Shown here: piece after piece, positions 14,897 through 23,432 of the stretch
Numbering within the stretch: position 1 is the first letter of the stretch
Layout: each line of letters starts with the position of its first letter
NCBI GenBank assembly: GCA_964526565.1
Contig: CAZGMC010000006.1
Coordinates: forward strand, 14,052 to 78,051
Source: CAZGMC01 sp964526565
Lineage (GTDB): Bacteria; Pseudomonadota; Alphaproteobacteria; DSM-16000; Inquilinaceae
DNA: 64,000 nt
Direction: 5' to 3'
Notes under the pieces: model-generated
Database searches by the model: none
Told to the model about the DNA's origin: nothing
What the model saw: the letters and a program-made list of their open reading frames with translations, nothing else
Position numbers and translations under genes: made by a program

Positions 14897-17422
14897 ATGA
14901 GCACGGGAGTGGACACGGGGGTGGACACGGGCGACGGCGGGATCGGCATGCGCAAGGGACGCCTCCAGCACCGCCGGTGGTCGTTGCTGGCAGGTGTCTC
15001 GCTCCTGGCGCTCGGCCTCGCGACGCCGGCGGCCGCCGCGGACTGGCAGCAGCGGCTGCGTGAAATCGGGTCCGGCGCGGCGCCGGGCTTCGATCTCGGG
15101 TCCATTCAGCTCGCGCAGGCGGGCCGGTCCGAGGCGAGGCGGTTCGACATCCCCGCCGGCGACCTGCAGTCGGCGCTGGTTGCCTTCTCCCAGGCCGTCG
15201 ACTTGCAGCTCCTCTACCCGGCCGGGATGACGGCGGGCCTGACCACCCAGGGTGCCCAGGGCGAGTACACCTCCGAGGAGGCCTTGCGCCGCCTGCTCGC
15301 CGGCACCGGGCTGAACTTCCGGTTCACCAGCGCCGACACGGTGACGTTGGCCGGCAGCGAGACGCAGCCAGAGCCGGGCCCGCAACGGCTCGGCCCGGTC
15401 CAGGTGACGGCGACACGCACCGAACAGTCGATATCGGCGATCCCGGGTGCCGTGACCGTTGTCGATCGCGAACAGATTGCGACGCAGCGCGAGATCACGA
15501 ACGACATTGGACGGGTTCTCGAACAGACCGTGCCCGGCTTTATCGGCCCGAGCGGCACGCGCCAGCAGCCGACGACCATCCGCGGCCGCAGCGCCCTGGT
15601 GCTCATCAACGGAGTGCCGCAGAACCAGCAGCTTCGCACCGCCGGCTTCGACTTCCGCTCCATCGACCCGGCGCTGATCGAGCGGATCGAGGTCGTGCGC
15701 GGTGCCAGCGCCACGTACGGCTTCGGCGGAACGGGCGGCATCATCAACATCATCACCCGTCGCCCGGTGACGGAGGAGCTGTCCTTCACCACCCGTGTCG
15801 GCACGCGCTTCCAGCCCTTCGAGATCGACCGCGACACGTTCACGATCGAGGTCTACCAGGACATCTCAGGCCGCTACGGACGCTTCGACTACTTCGCCGG
15901 CGGCTCGTTCCGCAGGCTTGCACGCGCCTTCGACGCCGAGGGAGACCTGATCCCCGACGAGAACAGCGAGTTCAACGACAATATTGCCGACCTGAACGGC
16001 AATTTCGGCTTCCGCATCGACGACGACCAGGCGCTGCGATTCACGGCCAATTATTTCCGCGACGACGGCCGGGAGGGGCAGCTCGAGGCGGCGAATGCCA
16101 TACCGGGGGTCCGCAAGGCGGACGCGGTGCCGGCCGACAATCCCGACAATTTCGTCGCGGATGGCATTTTCAACGACCCGCAGACCTCGACGAACTTCAC
16201 GCTCGACTACACGCATGACGATGTCCTGGGCAGCGCCGTCAGCGCACAGGCTTTCTACCAGCGCTGGTTCAACACGTTCGACCAGGATTCGACAGTCTTC
16301 GACTGCTGCGTGTTCGCGGTCGGGGTGTCCGAGCGCGAAGACCGGCGGATTGGCTTCCGACTCAACATCGACACGCCGATCGACTTCGGCCCGGTGCCGG
16401 AGGGCGCCCGCGTGACCTGGGGCCTCGACTATCTCAACTACTTCTCCAGCGAAGGCACCGACTCGAACGTCGTCGACGGGTTCTTCGCGCTTCGCCCCGA
16501 CATCACGCAGAACAGCGTAGCCGGCTTCGCGCAGATCGAGGTGCCCGTCGGGGACTTCCTGCTGAGCGGCGGCGTTCGCCACGAACACTTCTTCGTCGAC
16601 GTCGACGACGCCGTGCTCGACTCCAGCGAGCCCGGCAACATCGCGACCTTCGAGGGCGGGAGCCTTGACTACAGCGCGACGCTGTTCAACGTCGGTCTCG
16701 TCTATTTCCTGACCGATGAGGTCGAGCTCTTCGCCGGTTTCAACCAGGGATTCGACGTCACCCAGATCGGCCGTGCCGCCTCCCAGGTCGATAGCGCCGA
16801 CCAGATCGAGCCCGAGCCCGCCGTCACCGACAGCTATGAGGTCGGCGTGCGGATCTTCGAGGACCTCTGGCAGGCAAGCCTCACCGGCTTCTTCACCGAT
16901 TCCGAGCTCGCCTCGCGCACCATCAACCCCGGCGGCGAGCTTGCCTTGGCAATCCCGCTACGCCAGCCAGAGCAGTTCTGGGGCATCGAGGCCACGCTCG
17001 ACGTCCAGCCCTTCGAGGGCTGGGCCTTCGGCACCAGCATTGCGTGGCAGGACGGCGTTCGCGAGACCGAGGAGGACGGCGAGGTCCCCATTCAAAGCAA
17101 TCTCATCACCCCGCTCCGCCTGACCGGCTACGGGGAACACACGCCAGCCGACTGGGTCCGGGGCCGCCTTCAGGTCAGCTATACGCCGGGCTTTGACCGC
17201 TTCCCCGGAAGTACGCGTTTCGGTGAAGGAGAAGTCGACGGCGTGTTCCTTGTTGACGCGCTTGCAAGCTTCGATGTCGGGCCCGGCCAGCTGAACGTCG
17301 GCATCGAGAACCTTCTCGACAACCAGTTTATCCCTGTGCGCCGGCAGGCCTTCAACGTTGCTAATAGCTACTTTGCCGCGCCCGGCCTGACCATGGCGGT
17401 CAGCTACCAGGTCGAGTGGTGA
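14897..17422 (+). CDS. TonB-dependent outer-membrane receptor with STN signalling domain
   Basis: 841 aa. A signal peptide (RRWSLLAGVSLLALGLATPA, cleavage near AAA-D) is followed by a secretin/TonB N-terminal domain at about 80-152 (FDIPAGDLQSALVAFSQAVD), a TonB-box-like GPVQVTAT at about 166-173, the plug (about 175-290, with VLINGVPQNQQ and IERIEVVRGASATYGFGGTG) and a 22-strand barrel to the end. The STN domain and upstream fecI/fecR make it a signal-transducing receptor like FecA or FpvA; the ligand is likely a siderophore or ferric chelate but cannot be read from sequence. An internal ATG at 14949 (MRKGRLQ) gives a more usual signal peptide length. Confidence 0.95.
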   Translation: MSTGVDTGVDTGDGGIGMRKGRLQHRRWSLLAGVSLLALGLATPAAAADWQQRLREIGSGAAPGFDLGSIQLAQAGRSEARRFDIPAGDLQSALVAFSQAVDLQLLYPAGMTAGLTTQGAQGEYTSEEALRRLLAGTGLNFRFTSADTVTLAGSETQPEPGPQRLGPVQVTATRTEQSISAIPGAVTVVDREQIATQREITNDIGRVLEQTVPGFIGPSGTRQQPTTIRGRSALVLINGVPQNQQLRTAGFDFRSIDPALIERIEVVRGASATYGFGGTGGIINIITRRPVTEELSFTTRVGTRFQPFEIDRDTFTIEVYQDISGRYGRFDYFAGGSFRRLARAFDAEGDLIPDENSEFNDNIADLNGNFGFRIDDDQALRFTANYFRDDGREGQLEAANAIPGVRKADAVPADNPDNFVADGIFNDPQTSTNFTLDYTHDDVLGSAVSAQAFYQRWFNTFDQDSTVFDCCVFAVGVSEREDRRIGFRLNIDTPIDFGPVPEGARVTWGLDYLNYFSSEGTDSNVVDGFFALRPDITQNSVAGFAQIEVPVGDFLLSGGVRHEHFFVDVDDAVLDSSEPGNIATFEGGSLDYSATLFNVGLVYFLTDEVELFAGFNQGFDVTQIGRAASQVDSADQIEPEPAVTDSYEVGVRIFEDLWQASLTGFFTDSELASRTINPGGELALAIPLRQPEQFWGIEATLDVQPFEGWAFGTSIAWQDGVRETEEDGEVPIQSNLITPLRLTGYGEHTPADWVRGRLQVSYTPGFDRFPGSTRFGEGEVDGVFLVDALASFDVGPGQLNVGIENLLDNQFIPVRRQAFNVANSYFAAPGLTMAVSYQVEW

Positions 17423-17426
17423 GCCG

Positions 17427-18788
17427 GTGACCGCTCGCACCTGGTTCCGCATACACAGCTTCACTGGCGTGATCACCGGCCTCATGCTGTTCGTGATCTG
17501 CTGGAGCGGAACCTTCGCTGTGCTGTCCAACGAGATCGACTGGCTGGTGACGCCTGCGGCTCGGGTCGAGCATGGCGGGGAGCGGGCAAGCTGGGGCGCG
17601 ATCGAGTCAGCCGTCGAACAGGCCTTTCCGGCGGCCGGGCTTTCCTATCTGGCCGCACCGCTCTATTCGCGTTCCGCCGCGCAGGCAATCGTTGATTTGC
17701 CGAACCAGGCCTCAGTCTGGGTCTATGTCGATCCCTATTCGGCTGAAGTGCAGGGCACGTCAAGCTATTTCAATGTTCAGCGGTTCTTTCGGAGCTTCCA
17801 TTATGCGTTCTTCGTTCCGGAACTGGGCATCTACTTTGTGTCTGTCTTCAGCATGGCGATGCTCACATCCCTTGTCGCCGCGCTGGTGTTCTACAAACGC
17901 TGGTGGCAGCGCTTTTTCCGGCTGCCGCGGGGACGGGGGCGGGCGTTCTGGAGCGAGCTGCACAAATCCGCCGGGGTCTGGTCGATCTGGTTTCTCAGCG
18001 TCATCGGGGTGACGGGTGCCTGGTACATGTTCGAAGCGGCCCGGGCCGATTTCGGCGACGGTATATTGGCCTATGCGGGTAACCCTCGCTTCGCCATTCA
18101 CGCCATCGCGGAGACCAGTGTCGATCCGTCACGACGGCTTCAGCCGCTCGACGCGCTGGTGGCGCGGGCACGGGAGCTGCGTCCCGATCTCGACATTCGG
18201 AGCATCTCGCTGGAGGACGAGAAAGTCGTGTTCACCGGCCAGGGTGGGCATCTTCTCGTTCGTGACCGAGCCAACCAGCTGCATCTCGACCGGCGCTCCG
18301 GGGAGGTTCTCTATGACCAGACTCCGCATGACTATTCGCTCTACTGGCGTTGGTCGGACACCGCCGATCCTCTGCATTTCGGCGATTTCGGCGGCCTCGC
18401 GGGCAAGCTGGTGTGGTTCGTCTTCGGCCTTGCGCTCTCCGGCCTGATCCTGACCGGCACCTGGCTGCATGCGCATCGGCTGGCACGCGAGGCCGGCGGC
18501 GGTTCCCGTCATCGCTGGCATGGAACGGGCGCGGCGATCGTCGTCACCCTGGCAGTCCTCGCAGCGTCGGTCCCCTACGGCTTCCATGAGGCTCGCGAAT
18601 TCTACGGTCCGACCGTCGATGGCGCCCGGCAGCTTCCCACGCTCGCTCCCGGCGTGCGCGCCGTCATTATCGGCTGGATCGCGGTTACGCTCGCCATGAT
18701 TGCCGGCTGGGTCATTCTGCTGCGGCGACCGCAAATGGTAGTGCGGCGCACACCTATGCGCCCGCCAGATTGCCGGTGCAATCGGTGA
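17427..18788 (+). CDS. PepSY-associated membrane protein (PiuB/iron-uptake type)
   Basis: 453 aa, GTG start four bases after the receptor stop. Four or more membrane helices are visible: SFTGVITGLMLFVICWSGTF near the N-terminus, then MAMLTSLVAALVF, VWSIWFLSVIGVTGAW and VWFVFGLALSGLILTGTW, plus two at the C-terminus. The pattern HSFTGVITGLMLFVICWSGT is typical of PepSY_TM proteins coded beside siderophore receptors and proposed to reduce ferric siderophores at the inner membrane. Role inferred from context. Confidence 0.9.
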   Translation: MTARTWFRIHSFTGVITGLMLFVICWSGTFAVLSNEIDWLVTPAARVEHGGERASWGAIESAVEQAFPAAGLSYLAAPLYSRSAAQAIVDLPNQASVWVYVDPYSAEVQGTSSYFNVQRFFRSFHYAFFVPELGIYFVSVFSMAMLTSLVAALVFYKRWWQRFFRLPRGRGRAFWSELHKSAGVWSIWFLSVIGVTGAWYMFEAARADFGDGILAYAGNPRFAIHAIAETSVDPSRRLQPLDALVARARELRPDLDIRSISLEDEKVVFTGQGGHLLVRDRANQLHLDRRSGEVLYDQTPHDYSLYWRWSDTADPLHFGDFGGLAGKLVWFVFGLALSGLILTGTWLHAHRLAREAGGGSRHRWHGTGAAIVVTLAVLAASVPYGFHEAREFYGPTVDGARQLPTLAPGVRAVIIGWIAVTLAMIAGWVILLRRPQMVVRRTPMRPPDCRCNR

Positions 18789-18816
18789 GCCCAGGAAAGC
18801 GAGGAAGGTGCGGGAA

Positions 18817-19230
18817 ATGACAAGACTGTCGTTGTCGGCCGCCCTGCTGATGTTCGTCATGCCCGCGGCTCATGCGTCGGACGGCGCCGTGACCGTCGAA
18901 CTCAACAGGCTGGAACCGAACGGCGAGGCCTGCCGCGCCTATCTGGTGCTGCAAAACGGCACGGAGAGCGACTTCGCGACTCTCAGGCTCGACCTGGTGA
19001 TGTTCGACACGGACGGCGTGGTGGCGAACCGGCTTGCCCTTGAGACGGCGCCGCTGCCGGCCGGCAAGACAAGCCTCAAGGTGTTCGACATCGACGGCCT
19101 TGCCTGCGAACGGTTGGGGCGCGTCCTGCTGAACGGCGTGATGGCCTGCGCCGACGAGTCCGGCCCGCGCAACGATTGTCTGGCGCTGGTTGAGCCCTCG
19201 GCGCGCGGGCCGGTGGAATTCATCGAATGA
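18817..19230 (+). CDS. Small exported protein of the iron-uptake island
   Basis: 137 aa. Signal peptide LSLSAALLMFVMPAAHA with cleavage before SDGAV. The mature part has a beta-rich pattern (VTVELNRLEPNGEACRAYLV, LRLDLVMFDTDGVV) and four cysteines, which suggests disulfides in the periplasm. ATG at 18817 is preferred over GTG 18808 because AGGAAGG lies before it. I do not recognise the family by name, but its position between the PepSY protein and exbB suggests a role in the same transport system. Confidence 0.75.
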   Translation: MTRLSLSAALLMFVMPAAHASDGAVTVELNRLEPNGEACRAYLVLQNGTESDFATLRLDLVMFDTDGVVANRLALETAPLPAGKTSLKVFDIDGLACERLGRVLLNGVMACADESGPRNDCLALVEPSARGPVEFIE

Positions 19231-19363
19231 GCAGAGGCGCTTCAGGCGCACGAGGGGAGGGGCGAGACGGCATGACACTGCATATCGATCGCATTCCTGA
19301 GAGACATGGCCGTTCGTCGTCGTCCCGGAACCCGGACCGCGACAGGATCGAGGTATCACAAAG

Positions 19364-20158
19364 ATGAGCGAGGCAACGGGTACCGCCGCCGCACCGGCCG
19401 CTGGCCAGATCATCGCCCCGGCGGCCGATCCGGTGGCCGATCCGGCGGCCGATCCGGGCGTGGTCGAGCGGGCGCTGGAGCTCTTGCAGGCCGGCGGGCC
19501 GGTGGTGGCGATCCTGCTCGCCATGTCGGTGACGGCGTTCGCCATCGTTCTCGTCAAGCTGATGCAGTTCCGCGGCTGCCGGCTCGGCGACCGGCGGACG
19601 GCGTACGAGGCGCTCAGGCTGTGGCAGGAGGGCCGGTCCGGCGCGGCGCTGGCGCGCGTCCGCGGGTCGAAGAACCCGGTCGCCCAGGCGCTGGCCTGCG
19701 CACTTCGGGGCCAGCGCCGTGGCCTGCCCGAGGCCAAGGTGCGCGAGGAAGTGCTGCGCTTCGGCGGCGACGTTCTGGCGACGCTCCGGTTCTGGTTCCG
19801 GCCCCTGGAGGTGATCGCCTCGCTGGCCCCGCTGCTGGGCCTGTTCGGCACGGTGCTCGGCATGATCACGGCGTTCCGCCAGCTCGAGGCGGCCGGCAAC
19901 CAGGTCAACCCGGCGATCCTCTCGGGCGGCATCTGGGAGGCGCTGCTCACCACCGCCGTCGGCCTCGCCGTCGCCATTCCGACCGTCGCCGTCCTGAACT
20001 GGCTGGAGCGAACGGTCGACCGCCTGGCCCATGACATGGACAGCGTCGTCACCCGCGTGTTCACCGTGGACCTGTCGGCGGAGGCCGACCGGGCCGAGGA
20101 GGACGAATGCCATGAACCCGTCCGGTTCCGCGCCGATGCCGCCGCGGCTGGCGAATAG
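19364..20158 (+). CDS. exbB: ExbB/TolQ/MotA-type proton-channel protein
   Basis: 264 aa. It has an Ala/Pro/Asp-rich N-terminus containing short VADPAADP-type repeats, then three membrane helices: VVAILLAMSVTAFAIVLVKL, a second at VIASLAPLLGLFGTVLGMIT and a third at LLTTAVGLAVAIPTVAVL. The last two form the MotA/TolQ/ExbB core, which with ExbD converts proton flow into movement of TonB. exbD begins inside its 3' end, in another frame. Confidence 0.93.
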   Translation: MSEATGTAAAPAAGQIIAPAADPVADPAADPGVVERALELLQAGGPVVAILLAMSVTAFAIVLVKLMQFRGCRLGDRRTAYEALRLWQEGRSGAALARVRGSKNPVAQALACALRGQRRGLPEAKVREEVLRFGGDVLATLRFWFRPLEVIASLAPLLGLFGTVLGMITAFRQLEAAGNQVNPAILSGGIWEALLTTAVGLAVAIPTVAVLNWLERTVDRLAHDMDSVVTRVFTVDLSAEADRAEEDECHEPVRFRADAAAAGE

Positions 20159-20555
20159 CGCGGGCTGTCCGCGCGGCAGGCGGCGTCCGCTCATCAGCCT
20201 GACGCCGCTGATCGACGTCGTCTTCATCCTGCTGGTCTTCTTCATGCTGGCCTCGTCGTTCCTCGACTGGCGCGCGATCGAACTCGACGCGCCGGCAGCG
20301 GCGGCGGCCGGGTCGTCCCTGGAGGGCGCGCTCCTGGTCGAGGTCCGGCCCGACGGCCTCAGGCTCTCCGGCGAGACCGTCTCGCTCGACGGGCTCACCG
20401 ACCGGGTCGCCGCGCGCGTCGCGGCGACGCCCGACCAGCGCGTGCTCGTCAAGCCCGTCTCGGGCGTGTCCTTTCAGCAGGCGGTCCGGGTGCTCGACCG
20501 TTTGACAGCGGCCGGCGCCGCCGACCTGTCGCTGATCCGCGACGGAAGGCGCTAA
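20112..20555 (+). CDS. exbD: ExbD-type protein, first copy
   Basis: 147 aa. A short cytoplasmic N-terminus is followed by one membrane helix that includes the conserved proton-carrying Asp (LISLTPLIDVVFILLVFFML) and by a periplasmic domain (EVRPDGLRLSGETVSLDGL ... LVKPVSGVSFQQAVRVLDRL). ATG at 20112, chosen by family length, overlaps exbB by 47 bp. Confidence 0.92.
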   Translation: MNPSGSAPMPPRLANSAGCPRGRRRPLISLTPLIDVVFILLVFFMLASSFLDWRAIELDAPAAAAAGSSLEGALLVEVRPDGLRLSGETVSLDGLTDRVAARVAATPDQRVLVKPVSGVSFQQAVRVLDRLTAAGAADLSLIRDGRR

Positions 20556-20559
20556 GCCG

Positions 20560-20964
20560 ATGCGCTTCGAGCCGCCGCGTCCGAAGGGCGACGACGAGCG
20601 CATCCTGCCGCTCATCAATGTCGTCTTCCTGCTTCTGATCTTCTTCATGCTGGCCGGCCGGCTCGCCGCCTCCGACCCGTTCGAGATCGCGCCGCCACGC
20701 TCCGCGAGCGAAGGATCGGCCGCCAGCCCGGACATGCTGGTGCTGGTCGGTGCGGACGGCCGGCTCGCCCTCGACGGCGAAATCCTGGCAGAGGAGGCGC
20801 TGAGGGCGGCGGCCGCGGACCGCCTGTCCAACGACGGCGATGTCCGCGTGCGGCTCAAGGCGGATGGCCGCGCCGAGGCGACCGCTGTGGTCGCGGTGAT
20901 GGAACTGCTCCGTGAGGCCGGCGTCGAGCGGCTCATGCTTCTCACCGTGCCGGAGGGCGGCTGA
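20560..20964 (+). CDS. exbD: ExbD-type protein, second copy
   Basis: 134 aa, five bases after the first copy. The membrane helix reads ILPLINVVFLLLIFFMLAGR: the position of the essential Asp of ExbD (LID in the first copy) is Asn here. The periplasmic part follows the family pattern. As two ExbD chains sit in one ExbB pentamer, a heterodimer with only one protonatable Asp is possible; this is inference. Confidence 0.88.
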   Translation: MRFEPPRPKGDDERILPLINVVFLLLIFFMLAGRLAASDPFEIAPPRSASEGSAASPDMLVLVGADGRLALDGEILAEEALRAAAADRLSNDGDVRVRLKADGRAEATAVVAVMELLREAGVERLMLLTVPEGG

Positions 20965-22043
20965 TGCGGGTCGGCGGCCGGCACTGGGCAGCGGCGTTCT
21001 CCGGCGCGGTGCTGGTGCACGTTGGGCTCGCGGCGGCGATCCTGTGGCAGCCGCCGCAGTCCGGCGCGGTGAGCGCCGGCATGGGCGGCATCGAGGTCTC
21101 GCTCGGCCCTGCCGGCGGCGCCCCGGGCGGCGAGGCCCGGCCCGTGGCGGAGCTGGCCGAGGCACAGGCGGTCGAGCCCACCGAGACCGCGGAGAGCGAA
21201 ACCGCACACGCGGAGGCGGTCGTCGCCCCTGCGGAGGCGGTTGTCGCGCCGCCGGAAACCGTCGCGCCCGAGCAGACCCAACCGGTCGAGACCGTCACGG
21301 CCGAGCCGCGCCAGACACCCGCGGAGACCGTCCCCGTCGAATCCGCCACGCCCGTGGAGGTGGCGGTGGCGGAGCCGGCGCCGGTCGAAGAGGCCGTCGA
21401 CGTCAGCGGGGAACCGCCGCTCGAGGAAGCCCAGGCGGACGTACCGCAGCCTGCGGCCGAGACCGCGCCGCCCCGGCAGGTCGCCGCCGCGGCTGTGGTC
21501 ACGCCGCCGTTGCCGACGCGGCGCCCGCAGCCGCCCGAGCCACCGCAAGCGGACGTGATCCGGGAGCCGACCGCCGCGCCGGCCCCACGACCCGCCGCAA
21601 CGGCCACGCCGGCCCCACGACCCGCCGCAACGGCCACGCCGGCCGGGGAGCAGGTGGCCACGGCCAATCCTGCCGGGGCTGAGGGCCCGGCAGGCACGCA
21701 GACGAGCCCCGAGGCCGGCAGCGCCGACGCCGCGAGCGGCGGCGGCATGCCGGGTTCCGCGGCCGATTACATGGCCGTGCTGCAGGCCTGGCTGGAGCGG
21801 CACAAGCAATACCCACGCCGGGCACAGTTGCGCCGCCAGGAAGGCACGGCGCTGCTCTACTTCGTCATGGACCGCGACGGGCGCGTCATCGATTACCGGC
21901 TGCAGCGAAGCTCAGGCCACGACCTGCTCGACCGCGAGGTTGCAGCGATGATCGAGCGCGCCCAGCCCCTGCCGAGGATCCCCGAAGACATGGCGCAGGA
22001 TCGCCTCGAAGTCGTGGTGCCGGTGCAGTTCTTTCTGAGATGA
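20964..22043 (+). CDS. tonB: TonB energy transducer
   Basis: 359 aa, overlapping the second exbD by one base (TGATG). An N-terminal membrane anchor (FSGAVLVHVGLAAAILW) is followed by a long Pro/Glu/Ala/Val-rich spacer across the periplasm (about 60-260) and a C-terminal TonB domain (about 270-359: MAVLQAWLERHKQYPRRAQL, GTALLYFVMDRDGRVI, VPVQFFLR). The spacer includes two copies of a PAPRPAATAT block coded by a 30-bp direct repeat. The last gene of the island, it gives the receptor a dedicated motor. Confidence 0.93.
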   Translation: MRVGGRHWAAAFSGAVLVHVGLAAAILWQPPQSGAVSAGMGGIEVSLGPAGGAPGGEARPVAELAEAQAVEPTETAESETAHAEAVVAPAEAVVAPPETVAPEQTQPVETVTAEPRQTPAETVPVESATPVEVAVAEPAPVEEAVDVSGEPPLEEAQADVPQPAAETAPPRQVAAAAVVTPPLPTRRPQPPEPPQADVIREPTAAPAPRPAATATPAPRPAATATPAGEQVATANPAGAEGPAGTQTSPEAGSADAASGGGMPGSAADYMAVLQAWLERHKQYPRRAQLRRQEGTALLYFVMDRDGRVIDYRLQRSSGHDLLDREVAAMIERAQPLPRIPEDMAQDRLEVVVPVQFFLR

Positions 22044-22067
22044 CGGTTTCCAGGGTTTACAACCCGG

Positions 22068-22400
22068 TTACGCCGCCGGATACACCCGGCAGCTCTCCAG
22101 CCAGGGCAGTGCGTATGGCGAGGCGATGAAGCACCGGCCGTCGGCGGTCTGGCGCCAGCCGACCATGAAGGCCGCCACGCCGCCGCGCCCGTCCTGCGGC
22201 GGCAGGCCGGCCACGTACGGGCCGTTGCGGAAGTCGCCCTGCCAGCCGCGGCGGCGGGCCTCGGCGGTCGCCTGCTCCAGCAGGGCGTCATAGTCCTGGA
22301 CGAAGTTCTCCTTGCGCAGGTCCTGCCAGGTGACCTTGAAGTCCTCGGCGGGCTGCCAGCCGGGCCACGAGTCGATCGGATCGGTCATATAGAGATACAT
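22068..22400 (-). CDS. Conserved hypothetical protein, about 110 aa
   Basis: Soluble, tryptophan-rich, no signal peptide: MTDPIDSWPGWQPAEDFKVT, then a helical part (FVQDYDALLEQATAEARRRG) and a C-terminal sheet (GPYVAGLPPQD, FMVGWRQTADGRCFIASPY). I recall similar small proteins in Rhodospirillales without known function. ATG at 22400 has GAGGTG upstream. Convergent with tonB; the 24-bp gap holds a small GGGTT-TAC-AACCC hairpin. Confidence 0.75.
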   Translation of the reverse strand: MYLYMTDPIDSWPGWQPAEDFKVTWQDLRKENFVQDYDALLEQATAEARRRGWQGDFRNGPYVAGLPPQDGRGGVAAFMVGWRQTADGRCFIASPYALPWLESCRVYPAA

Positions 22401-22443
22401 GGGGCACCTCGCGAGGGTTGGCCGTGCGGGCCGTGCATACCGT

Positions 22444-22609
22444 GTGCGGGCCGCGTGCGGGCCGCGTGCGGGCCGCNNNNNNNNNNNNNNNNNNNNNNNN
22501 NNNNNNNNNNNNNNNNNNNNNNNNNNNNNNNNNNNNNNNNNNNNNNNNNNNNNNNNNNNNNNNNNNNNNNNNNNNNGTGCGGGCCGCGTGCGGGCCGCGT
22601 GCGGGCCGC
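22444..22609. repeat. 11-bp tandem repeat array interrupted by an assembly gap
   Basis: GTGCGGGCCGC occurs three times before and three times after a run of 100 N, all exact. The true array is probably longer than any read could bridge; its length is unknown. It lies between two divergent genes, close to the 5' end of the minus-strand one. Confidence 0.9.
22477..22576. other. Assembly gap of 100 N
   Basis: Exactly 100 undetermined bases, a conventional gap size, inside the 11-bp tandem array. Confidence 0.98.
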
Positions 22610-22744
22610 CAGACAGGAACACACGCACCGGCGGCCGGTTCCGCTGCGGCGCCGCGAAGCGTGGCGTGGTGCCACAAGCGGGTTTTCAGCGCGAGCCGAT
22701 TGCGGCATTATCGCTTCAGGTTGCAGATCGTTGGATTTCGAAGC

Positions 22745-23329
22745 ATGACGCCTCATCCGCTCCTGTCGCTGCTGCGCGACCTGGCCGGACGGCTCGGGTT
22801 GCGCGCAGCACCCTTGGTCCTGGCCGTCGTCGCCGGGCTGGCGGCGGCCGCCTCGCCGGGGCACGCCGGAACGCTGGCCGAGGAGCGGCGCGGCTACTGG
22901 ACCGTGTTCGCCTGGGCGGACAACGACACCGGCCGGTTCTCTTATTGCGGCCTGCAGACGACCTGGACGGACGGCCGCTCGGTCATCCTGTCCGTGCAGG
23001 ACGCCGGGGTGGTCCTGTCGCTCCGCGACACGGACTGGAGCATCCCGGCGGGCACACGGGGCACGGCCACCCTGCGCATCGACCGCCGCTACGCCCGCCG
23101 GCACACGGCCGTGTCGTCCGACACGTACACGGACCGGCTGCTCGTGCTCATCGGCTGGGACGACGTGGCCGCGTTCTGGCACGCATTCCGCCTCGGCAAC
23201 AGCATGGAGATCGATCTGCCGGCGACGCGCTGGGCGGCCAGCCTGCGCGGCACCATGGCCGCGGCCGACCTGATGGACGACTGCTACCGGCAGTACGGCG
23301 GCGGCGTGCGCAACCCGTTCATGAACTGA
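22745..23329 (+). CDS. Exported hypothetical protein
   Basis: 194 aa with a signal peptide (APLVLAVVAGLAAAASPGHA, cleavage about residue 42). The mature part is beta-rich (GYWTVFAWADNDTGRFSYCG, DGRSVILSVQDAGVVLSLRD) and has two cysteines. It resembles small periplasmic proteins of unknown function in alphaproteobacteria. ATG at 22745; no strong ribosome binding site. Confidence 0.7.
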   Translation: MTPHPLLSLLRDLAGRLGLRAAPLVLAVVAGLAAAASPGHAGTLAEERRGYWTVFAWADNDTGRFSYCGLQTTWTDGRSVILSVQDAGVVLSLRDTDWSIPAGTRGTATLRIDRRYARRHTAVSSDTYTDRLLVLIGWDDVAAFWHAFRLGNSMEIDLPATRWAASLRGTMAAADLMDDCYRQYGGGVRNPFMN

Positions 23330-23432
23330 CCGCACCGGCCCGGCGGCCTTCGCATGTCCGTGCGGTGGTTCACGGCGCACCCGTGGCGGGCGGACGGCAC
23401 GCGGCGGGCGGACGGCACTCTGCCCCTGCGCC

